A DNA stretch of 64,000 nucleotides from Ctenosaura bakeri (taxonomy: Eukaryota; Chordata; Lepidosauria; Squamata; Iguanidae), in contig CAOLHI010001299.1 in assembly GCA_948474755.1 (NCBI GenBank), positions 62,001-126,000 on the forward strand, written 5' to 3'. The notes beneath the pieces were generated by a model, which was not told the DNA's origin, ran no database searches, and saw only the letters and a program-made list of their open reading frames with translations. Each line of letters starts with the position of its first letter. The stretch's first letter is position 1. Below, one piece after another: positions 55,858-64,000 of this stretch. A program made the translations under genes and the position numbers.

Positions 55858-56262
55858 TGCATCACTATCTAGATTGGGGAAAGTAATAGTACCATTCTAT
55901 TCTTCTTTGCTCAGACCTCACCTGGAATACTGTGTCCAGTCCTGGGCACCACAATTCATGAAGGATATAGACAAGCTGGAACATGTCCAGAGGAGGGTGA
56001 TCAAAATGGTAAAAGGTCTGAAAACCATGCCCCACAAGGAGTGGCTTAGGGAGGTGGGTATGTTTAGCCTAGAGAAGAGAAAGTTAAGAAATGGCATGAT
56101 AACCATATTTAAATATTTCAAAAGATGTCATATGGAAGATGGAGCAAGTTTGTTTTCTGCTGCTCCAGAGGTAGGGACACAGAGTAATGGCTTCAAACTT
56201 CAGGCAAAGAGATTCCATCTAGGCTTAGGTACAATTCTCACAGTTGCAGTAGCAAGAGAAGT
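55858..56262 (+). pseudogene. CR1 LINE, 5'-truncated reverse transcriptase C-terminal fragment
   Basis: The plus strand encodes LLRPHLEYCVQSWAPQFMKDIDKLE, then VQRRVIKMVKGL, MFSLEKRKLRNGMITIFKYF, and SLFSAAPEVGTQSNGFKLQAKRFHL. These are the C-terminal blocks of a CR1 reverse transcriptase ORF, collinear with the copies at 40921-41690 and 31414-31725. The frame stays open for over 100 codons but drifts out of the family near 56230, and the 3' UTR with its octamer end is missing. It has no catalytic core and no 5' end. It is a dead insertion. Confidence 0.9.
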
Positions 56263-56884
56263 TTGTCCTAGCAACATTTTATCAGCTTTCACCATTGCAG
56301 TGCAAAGTATTTGGGAATGGTGTGATCCTACGTGCATAATCAAGATCCATTTGCTTTTAAAAAAACCGGAAAACAAATCTGCAAAAGTTGCTTGAACTAG
56401 TTTGTTGCTGGGAGTGACATAGCTGTCTGCATTTCTGGACTGTTCTTGTGGGGATGGGGCCTAAATATGGAGTGCCTGTCATAGTGAGCAGATATACTTT
56501 AAAATTTGCCGTTGCGGTGGTGCTTAAAGAAGCATCTTCTTTTTCATCCACTCTGTCTCCAAAATACAACAACTGCCACTCTGAAACAGGAAACATATAG
56601 GAGTCCTATTTTCCCACAATATCTCCTGTTCTTTTTGTGGGGGACCTCTGATATTCTGTGGGGGACCTCTGATGACTTGCTGCTGAGATGCTGCACTTCA
56701 AAAGGTGCGTAGCTATTTGTCACATGTGACAGCTTGCCAAGAAATCCAATGGGGCTCGCGCAAGGACTTTTTATTGTGATTTTTTTAAAAAATGAGCTCA
56801 GGTCTCAGTGCATGCAAGAGAAGAAGCAGAGGGAGGTAGGATTCTTATTTTCAGTGTAAGGAACATTCACGGTGCTACATGCAG
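56263..56884. other. Mostly unique; 21-bp tandem duplication at 56637-56677
   Basis: GTGGGGGACCTCTGATATTCT is followed directly by GTGGGGGACCTCTGATGACT. Otherwise nothing is recognised. Confidence 0.4.
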
Positions 56885-57720
56885 TAAATGCCCTTTGGTA
56901 GAGAAGGCAAATCTCACCCCAGTGGTTCATGCCTTCATTACCTCTTTATTAGGCTACTTGAACACACACTATGTGGGATTGTCCTTGCAAAGTGTTTGGA
57001 AGCTACATCTTGTGCACAATGTAGCATCTGTGTTGTGGTCAGGTATGCATTTTAAGGACCATATAACACCATTTTTACAAGATCTCTGCTGATTTCCAAT
57101 GTGCTGCCCAAATCAATTCAAGGTGTTGATTTTGGCCATTTCCACATTAGCCTGTTACAGCGCAATTATTCCACTTTCAGCATCCTATGGAATCCTGGGG
57201 TTTGCAGTTTAGGGAGGGGCCTTTGAGAATGTTGAAAGTGGAATAACCATGCTGTAACAGGCTAGTGCGGAAATCTGTCTCAACCTCCAAAGCTTGGGGC
57301 CGGGAAATCTGAAAGACTGCTTCCTTCTATGGGAACCTGCCTGAAATTTAAGCTTTCTCTATGCCATGACCCTAGGCTGATGGGTACAAATTACAAGGCT
57401 TTTTCTGTACAGCACCCTAACTGTGGAATACTTTCCCAAGGGTAGACCAAACTGGCTCCATCCTTTTTGAGTTTCTTGCAGGCAGCTAAAGTTGTACGAT
57501 ATCAATCAGCCTTTGGTCCTTAAAGTTAAGATATCTGCTCTGGCTGTTTTTACCTATTTTTTTTTTTAATTCTCTGTATTTTCAGAACTATTTTTAAAGA
57601 GGAGTTTTTAGTTTGTTTTTAAGTACTTTTCTGTCCTTTATTTACTCTTTTAAATGTTTTCATCCATTGTGTATCATTCCAGGGGTCATGGTGGACTGAG
57701 AGGCAGCAAACAAATTCCAT
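56885..57720 (+). pseudogene. L2-like LINE, C-terminal ORF and 3' UTR, split by a MITE
   Basis: 56885-57130 encodes a diverged L2-type segment (LTPVVHAFITSLLGYLNTHYVGL, then HLVHNVAS, ITPFLQDLC), which in this LINE group precedes the C-terminus. After the MITE at 57134-57274 the element resumes. It shows a damaged LWN-LP type end near 57400-57440 (CTAACTGTGGAATACTTTCC) and a T-rich 3' UTR to about 57720. It is interrupted by stops and encodes no endonuclease or catalytic palm here. Confidence 0.7.
57134..57274. mobile_element. Short GGCC-family MITE inside an L2-like LINE
   Basis: The left end is GGCCATTTCCACATTAGCCT and the right end AGGCTAGTGCGGAAAT. The inner right arm is shortened. Confidence 0.75.
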
Positions 57721-58032
57721 GAATTAATGAATAAGCAGGCAAGCATTCAGCAAAGGACCCAATCCACCAGGACAAACCAAGTACCACAGAAGGAAACAGA
57801 AGTGGTACAATAGCACTATAGCAATAAACCAGAAGGGTATCAATTTACCATGAGAAAAATAGGGAGTGGACATTATTACAGGCAAAGGAGCCCCTCTAAG
57901 AAAACATAAAGGAAACCACATGAATTTTTCTACCAACCACCAGAGATAAGGTGCAGAAAAGAAGAACTATTTTGTATTGCATGATTTGCTTCTAATTTTA
58001 ACATTCTGGGAAGGAAGAGAAATACAGAACCC
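57721..58032. other. No recognisable feature
   Basis: Unique-looking DNA. Confidence 0.4.
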
Positions 58033-58365
58033 ACACACCCTCTAACTGTGTGGATATGGCAAGTCTCAGTTAATCCTCTGCCATCTCGTTTTTTCAGCTG
58101 CTTTGAAAATTTCCCAGTTTCTCTCTCCTCCTTCCACTTCTTCCCTTTGTCCTCTACCTACTTACTTCGGTTGCTGCAAACTGCGTTCAAAGTGCAAAAG
58201 CAGTACACACTCCATTAACTCAACAAGGGGGAGAGAATTCACCCTTTCCAGTAGGCTCAAGCAAAAGCAAACTGCTGCAGCTCTCTTTGCTTGTCTGTTC
58301 TCCTTGACCACCCTGTGAGCCTGCCTGGCCACATATCTCCCAGTTTTCATCTGGAAAATGTTCTC
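58033..58365 (+). repeat. R3 repeat, near full length
   Basis: Runs from ACACCCTCTAACTGTG through GGTTGCTGCAAACTGCGTTC and GCAAAAGCAAACTGCTGCAG to the degraded right end (TTTCATCTGGAAAATG). Confidence 0.65.
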
Positions 58366-59494
58366 CTTCTAAAAGGAAGGGCTGAGGGACACAAAAACCC
58401 TCAAAAGTAGAATAACCCTAACAAACATTTACTCGCAAAAAAAATATCAAGAGGGACATCTTGGACCCCATATTGGGCAAAAGGCTGGAAATCAGTCAAT
58501 CAGTCAATCAATATGGGGCAAAATGCCCAAACCTACATGGCTATCTGTTTATCCTTTTCCACCTCTCTGATTATTTGTTATATTTAATAATGCTTTTTAC
58601 TTTTAACCATTTTTTTTATTTTTATTTTTTATTTTTTGCTCTCAGGATGTTCGTTTTTAATACAGTACTGTTATGAGATTCAGGGTTCCCTCATCTTAAC
58701 ACCGGCCCTCTTGTTTGTCAGTTGCCTCATTTTTTTGGCTCTGTTTCTGTTGGCACAATCTCATAAAGTTGGCTATTAGAAGTGATTACATATGCTGTAG
58801 AGGTGAGCGCAGACATTTAAAAATCTGTTTTGGAACTGTGTTCTGCAGATTCCTAATTGGAAGAAGGAGGGAGTAAAGACCCCCCTCTTCCTTTCTTCTA
58901 GGACGCCCTGCTTTCTTCCCACCTCTTTCCACTCATAAGCTAAACGGCTGGATCTCACTCTTGTCCTTGGGTCAGGCGCCATCTTGCGGACTCCCTGTAA
59001 ACATTTCCAGCTGCTTGTAGAACCTGTGCCAATTGCTCCATGGGCTATGTGCAATTGGCCATAACTCACTGCTTTGGCCAAGTGACAGAGGCAATCATCT
59101 TGCTACAGAGCGGCAGCTATTTCAAACCCTTGGGGCCTGTTTGTTTTCAGAGTTGCCATGGACAATTGCCCTCCAGACAGAAACGTTCTTAAACCTGGCT
59201 TGTTTCTAAGGCTCCTTTCCTCCCCCTTCCCTAAAAACAAAACTGGAGCATCTTTATTTGTTAAAGGTATCTGCTCTGGTATGTGAGGATGACAGAGAGT
59301 TGTAACCGGACCCTGCAGGGGTACCTGCTTCTGCCCCTTGCACTGGTATTTCCTGGTGGGAAGGCTGGTCATGCCATCCTACAGCACCCCGCTTTCCATC
59401 AGCACAAACCTCCTTCACTCTTGAGAACTGGCTTTTAAGGTGGCTTTCAGGGATCAGGTCAAGAGACGGAGTATTGCTATGACATCATAACCAG
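58366..59494. other. No recognisable gene or repeat
   Basis: Unique-looking, with an AT-rich run at 58600-58640. Confidence 0.4.
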
Positions 59495-59664
59495 GGCCAT
59501 TTCCGCACTAGCCTGTTATAGCGCGATGATTCCACTTTCAACATCCTCTGGAATCCTGGGGTTTGCAGTTTCAGGAGGGGCCAGCTGGGCCAGCAAACCC
59601 CAGGATTCCAGAGGATGTTGAAAGTGGAATCATCGCGCTATAACAGGCTAGTGTGGAAACAGCC
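59495..59664. mobile_element. Palindromic MITE, near twin of 6650-6829
   Basis: Its ends are GGCCATTTCCGCACTAGCCT and AGGCTAGTGTGGAAACAGCC, flanked by CAG on both sides (or CCAGG if read as 5 bp). The two arms are nearly perfect complements around GGGGCCAGCTGGGCC. Confidence 0.85.
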
Positions 59665-59836
59665 CAGGGTCTCGAGCAATGATTTATTTCATTCCAGTGA
59701 TTAATCACCCATAAGCAAAGATGGTAGGGAACAAGTTAAAAATGAAGAGAAAAAGTGTTGGGCATTCTGAAACAATAGTTTTGGCGGGGAGGAGAGTGAA
59801 TAGTTTTGGAATTTGAGTGCATATATTATGCTTGAC

Positions 59837-60119
59837 CAGTGGTTCTTAACTTGCAGTCCGGGGACCCCCGGGGGTCCAGGGAGCCCTCACAGGAGGTCTG
59901 CCGAGCCCTGCTGCTGGATGCCAACAGCTGTGGCAACAACAGGGACTTGCCCAAGGTCACCCAGTGTCTGAGCCGGGATTTCAATTGTAGTTTCCAAAAG
60001 CCTTTAACAAATAAATGTTTGAATCTATATTTAAATATTGACTTGAGTTAAGTCTTGGAGATCCCTGGCAACAAATTATATTTACAAGGGGTCCCCGGTA
60101 AAGAAAAGGTTAACCACTG
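59837..60119. mobile_element. hAT-type MITE, 283 bp, with MIR-like core words
   Basis: Its ends are CAGTGGTTCTTAAC and GTTAACCACTG, typical of hAT-Charlie-like elements. The flanks TGCTTGAC (59829-59836) and TGCTAGAC (60120-60127) are an 8-bp duplication with one mismatch. A GGGGACCCCCGGGGGTCC palindrome lies near the left end. The centre (about 59942-59985) has GACTTGCCCAAGGTCACCCA and GAGCCGGGATTTCAA, words typical of tRNA-SINE/MIR bodies. Confidence 0.85.
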
Positions 60120-60127
60120 TGCTAGAC

Positions 60128-60590
60128 CAAAACCTTTTGTGCATTATGGGCAGTATCTGGATTTAGTCACATAATGGACCCATTTATTTTAATGGGCTTG
60201 CTCTATGTGAGGACTCCATCTAAATCCATACCTATATCCCTAGCTTGCTAGGTAAGATCCTTGGTGAGATATTTCAGTCAAGTTGACAAGCTTTTGAATG
60301 ATACAGGATACTTAAGCTGCAATCTGAACAGCACCTGTTTATTCAGAAGTAGGTCCCCTCATGCTCTGTGGGGTTGAGTCCCAGAAAAGACTGTGTAGGA
60401 GTGCAACAGGATCATTGGGTTAATCAAGTAGATTGTGGAAACATTTCTGTGCAATTCCGTCCATTTGATGAAGAGTTTTATGTCTACCAAAAGCTTGCTA
60501 TTTCATCTGTCTAAGAAGCTGCCTGGATAAGAGAAGAACATTGCTGCACTGAACCAAACAGAGGGGAAAACAGGGTGCAGGTTTGATAAA
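60128..60590. other. Mostly unique; possible old MITE half near 60315-60405
   Basis: GCTGCAATCTGAACAGCACC and GAAGTAGGTCCCCTCATGC resemble one half of a known amniote fold-back MITE type. The identification is weak. Confidence 0.35.
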
Positions 60591-61030
60591 TAGGCCACAA
60601 TAAATATTCTCTGCCTCTCTGCCTCTCCTTCTGGCGCTCATCTGAATCAAAGCGAATGCCTTCCCTTGCTGTCGGTGTGTTTTTCCAATCAGCCCCGCTG
60701 CGGTTAGCTTTGCACATCATCTCAGGCATCTATCATAAGCCAGCCTCCACCCCTCGATGGCAACCTCTTGAAAAATGCACCAGAGTGGGCTTCTCTCGGG
60801 AACCTTGATGGAGTGAGTTCTTAATGGAAGGCATCTGTGTGGGACTTCTTGGAGAGGAGCTCTCGTGGCGCGAAGGCTCATTATTCACAGATTCAGTGTC
60901 ACTTTTGAGAATGAAAGGAGCCTGGTGGCTCTGCCCTCATTAATTGCAAGCTTCTGTGCGGGTGAAACACTGCTGGCTTGATCCTGATCGCTGTTCCATC
61001 AGGGGACGCTTGGTCCGGGGAGGGAAGAAT
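60591..61030. other. Candidate conserved non-coding block
   Basis: This 440-bp stretch has no repeat ends and balanced complexity, with sequence such as TTAGCTTTGCACATCATCTC and CTCATTATTCACAGATTCAG. It ends in the 66-bp segment duplicated at 51517-51582. The plus and minus frames are short. That it is conserved is a guess from its appearance only. Confidence 0.3.
60962..61027 (+). repeat. 66-bp duplicated segment, copy 2
   Basis: 63 of 66 identical to 51517-51582. The three differences are transitions. Confidence 0.9.
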
Positions 61031-61520
61031 GTACACTTCAGTTAAAAGATCAGAATCTACTTTCTCCTGTTGGGCTCATTCATCACATCATTTGTGGTTC
61101 AGTGCATTTGTAAATCCTTGTTCCCCGGCTCATGTGAAGAATTAGGGGGAATTCCCTTTTTAAAAACAACAGCAACGCCTCCCCACCTCCAATTCCCAAA
61201 CCAGCAAGGCCACTGGCTTTGCTGACTGAGGGAATCTGGGAGTTGCGGTCTGAAAAAAGAAACTTTATGTGTTTGATTGATCACCCAAAATCTACACCTG
61301 CTTTCTCCTAAAGCTGGGATGCATGTTGGCTTCCAACATAATTTTAGAAACAAGATCCAACAAGAACACAATAAATGATACAACTTAAATTAGAGATGAA
61401 ATTGCTTCCACTGTACTATAAAAGCACCAATTAAAGCCATTTTAAATGGGTGACTACTAATTAATAAGCAGTCAAATATTTAAAGAAATATATTTGAGTT
61501 TTTGAGAAACATATTTAAGT
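61028..61520. other. No recognisable feature
   Basis: Unique-looking DNA. Confidence 0.4.
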
Positions 61521-61629
61521 TTTGTAGTGGTTGTTGTTGTTGTTGTTGTTGTTGTGTGCCTTCAAGTCATTTTCAACTTGTGGTAGCCCTAAAGCAAACC
61601 TATCATGGGGTTTTCTGGAGCTTAGAGTA
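61521..61629 (-). repeat. tRNA-derived SINE tail with expanded (GTT)n, minus orientation
   Basis: (GTT)n at 61527-61553, then GTGTGCCTTCAAGTCATTTTC and the body to about 61629. The head is missing; the MITE half begins here. Confidence 0.8.
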
Positions 61630-61735
61630 TGGACATTTCCACCCTACACTCTTATAGTGCTATGATTCCATTTTCAACATCCTATGGAATCCTGGGGTTT
61701 GCAGTTTAGGGAGGGGCATTTAGTATGTTCTTCTG
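61630..61735. mobile_element. GGCC-family MITE, left arm only
   Basis: GGACATTTCCACCCTACACT through TTCCATTTTCAACATCCTAT to GGTTTGCAGTTTAGGGAGGG. The right arm is absent. Confidence 0.65.
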
Positions 61736-61807
61736 TTTGTTGTCTTTCCAAGTTGTGATTGTGCATTGTACATTGTAGTTGTGGCTTCTACATTGAGCTT
61801 TGTGTTT

Positions 61808-62606
61808 TGTTACTCCAGTTATGATACGCCAGGTGAGAGCACTAGATATCCTTTTGATATCAAATAATTTGGCCTTTGCTTGACCTTTCTCTGCCACCCT
61901 ACCCCACGTGTTTGCAGAGGTCCTCCAGACAAGCACGTATGGGGCGCGGCTGTTAATGGTTGTACATTCCAAAATCTCATTCAGGCAGGCAACTTAAGCC
62001 TCTCCGTTGCTTTAGGAAAAAACCTCCCTGCAAACCGGCTTTGCTCGGCTCGTATCTTCACAAAGCCGCACAGCCAAGAGCCGAGCCATTCCTTTATGTC
62101 GGGCCATCAGCATACTGGCCATACTATTGTCATCCAGCATTAAGCTCATCATGCAAATCCTGACCTTTTCCAACTCCTTTGTCCAGCTCCAAAATTCCTT
62201 TGTTCTCACCGAACATGGCATAGCCTGTGGGTAATATCCACCCTATAAAAAGTCCCCACTTTTGGGACTACCTCGGAGTACTTTGGACTTCCATCCCGCC
62301 TTGCTGCTGGTTGTCTAAGGAAACTCCCCTCAGCAAACCCCGTTGAGCTCCCTTGAAACTCTCAATTTCTATTTCTAAGTTAGCTAGTATTTGTTGTGTC
62401 TTTTGCGTTGCTTGTTCTTAATAAAAATATCATTTGTGTCTAACTGCTCTCTGCCCCGATGCTGTATACATTGGGTAAAAGATCCTAGCTGAAATTACTC
62501 TGCCTCTCATTAGCTTAAGAGAGTGCTCAAGCTTAATTCCCCCAACTTGTGCTTTTATTTGGTTATCTGGGCACCCCTTCCAGGACCCCCAACATACAGG
62601 GTAACA
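61808..62606 (+). mobile_element. Solo LTR, family A, plus orientation
   Basis: It starts TGTTACTCC and ends CAGGGTAACA. GTTT flanks both sides (61804-61807 and 62607-62610), a 4-bp duplication. A TATA box (CCTATAAAAAG) lies at about 62243-62253 and AATAAA at about 62420. It is collinear along its length with the inverted copy at 26095-26958 (for example GTGAGAGCACTAGATATC and CAAATAATTTGGCC). Confidence 0.92.
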
Positions 62607-62614
62607 GTTTGTCC

Positions 62615-63035
62615 ATCCTATATTTTGCATGGCGTACTGTGCAACAGCACCCAGGGATTGAAATATGTTGCTCAATGTTGCTGTTCCATATGAGGTTGAC
62701 TAATGCTTATGTAGCGTATCTCCCTCATGTGGATATTTATGCTACATTGAAGGGATGTTAGACAACAGCTATAGAATTGTGTTGTGATTGTGTCTCAGTG
62801 AACTGCAATGCTGAACAGCTGAATTTGCCAACAAATGTGAAACACATGATTGGAAGGCGCAAGACAAATCTGCATGTGCAGTATGAATTCACCCCACATG
62901 CTCAATGGCACTGCATGCCCACTTCTGTCCCTGCAACTTTCAACTGAATATGGACTTTTCCACTGGACAAAAATGCTCAACCACATCTACAGGAAAACTT
63001 ACACACGCGTAAGTCACTAACAAGAAGCCAATTTA
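62615..63035 (+). repeat. Unclassified dispersed repeat 'R4', longest copy
   Basis: Includes GATATTTATGCTACATTGAAGG (inverse of 16205-16235), CTCAATGGCACTGCATGC, CTGGACAAAAATGCTC and CGTAAGTCACTAACAAGAAG. The family A LTR sits just to its left. Confidence 0.55.
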
Positions 63036-64000
63036 TGCCTCTGTATTTCAGTTGCTGGTCTGTGCAAGATGAAAGGTTAACTTGCACTCACATCATTGTT
63101 CTTCGGGTGTCTTCCCATAGGGAACCAATGTGAATGATCACTGGACTTAGATAGGCCTTTGATCTGATTTGGGATGGCTTGGCTTATGTTCTTACGCTGT
63201 TAATGAATGGGAAATCACTTTTTAGCCTGGTTTCCAGATTTGCATAGCCCTAGTGATACAGCTGTGCCATATAGCAATCAAATGTTTATATATGAAAAGG
63301 GGGTATTTGAAAGTCCTGAACTCTTACAAGTTTGCTGAATCCTGTACCACTTGATAGCTCCTTAAATGTCATTTAAAAAAAAAGCAGCAGCATCTTTTTG
63401 TGATCTGAAGCAATTGGGAATCACACAGCTACTGTGTGTATTTCATGCTTCCATAAAGCCAAAGCTATGAAGCAAATTAAGAGTGAGGGCAATGCTTTTT
63501 TGCATCATACTTCCCTCACTCTGAATGGGCATTGGAGAGGGAGGTACAACAACTGCCACACTGTCAATATTAACCTAATCTTCAACCCCTGCTGAAAAAC
63601 TGTTGGAAGAAAAGGGGCTCTTTGCAGCTGCGTTGCTGCTTTGCTCTAGCATGGATAGCATAATAAAAACTCTCTCAGTTAAATTTGCAGAACCATGCTT
63701 TGTGAGTTGGCTGAGAAGAAGGAGCAAGGACCCTGGAAGACTTAGGGTCTTTCCTTCCCTATAGGAAGCTTTCCATCAGGTGATTCAGCTTCCCTGAAAA
63801 GGAGAAAGAATATCCAAAGAGAAATTGAGATGCAGTTTGGATTATGGGATAAGATTATACTCCTCTTCCCTCGATACCACCTATACAGCTATAGATCTGT
63901 TCATGGGTAGATCTGATTTCTGTTTGGCCTGCTTTCCTCACCCATTTTTTATTCTGGCACCCTTTCCTCCAAACCAGCCATCGTTGAAATGTTCTGATCC
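63036..64000. other. No recognisable feature
   Basis: Unique-looking DNA to the window end. Confidence 0.4.

Overview
The window is vertebrate nuclear DNA, and most likely comes from a squamate reptile (lizard or snake). This is inferred from its repeats. It carries CR1 and L2-like LINE 3' ends, a tRNA-derived SINE and a 5S-rRNA-derived SINE that look alike over their 3' tails, many short hAT-type and GGCC-ended MITEs, solo LTRs and one Ty3/gypsy element. Nothing looks bacterial, viral or plasmid-borne. I found no host protein-coding gene that I can name. The window reads as a transposon-rich gene desert or a very large intron. Almost all open reading frames are chance frames or lie antisense to repeats.

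Layout. 1-9 kb: a 5S-SINE, L2-like LINE ends, a tRNA-SINE, two GC-rich MITEs, fold-back elements and a tandem duplication. 9-16 kb: SINEs split by MITEs, a CR1 end and microsatellites. 16-25 kb: an unclassified dispersed repeat, degenerate arrays built on a GTGCAGAAAA motif, and a 782-bp hAT-type element with a perfect 8-bp target duplication. 25-31 kb: a 335-bp hAT-type element, a solo LTR, and a 1.3-kb hAT-type element with a GC-rich MITE nested inside it. 31-44 kb: CR1 fragments, two further solo LTRs and more MITEs. 44.9-49.07 kb: the only substantial coding sequence, a decayed minus-strand Ty3/gypsy element. 49-64 kb: two more LTR-like blocks, a 92-bp minisatellite, CR1 and L2 pieces, a hAT MITE, another solo LTR, and a probably conserved non-repetitive block near 60.6-61.0 kb.

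The most remarkable object is the gypsy insertion at 44900-49071. It is bracketed by a perfect 5-bp duplication (CAAGG), so both ends look like true integration ends. Its 5' side is chimeric: only the first 15 bp of the LTR remain, joined to a 51-bp segment that is a perfect inverted copy of its own pol gene about 1.8 kb away, joined in turn to mid-gag. The second theme is transposon nesting. Several insertions are proven by target duplications, and some by a readable empty site inside a SINE. Stretches listed as having nothing recognisable were read by eye only; old diverged repeats there could be missed.
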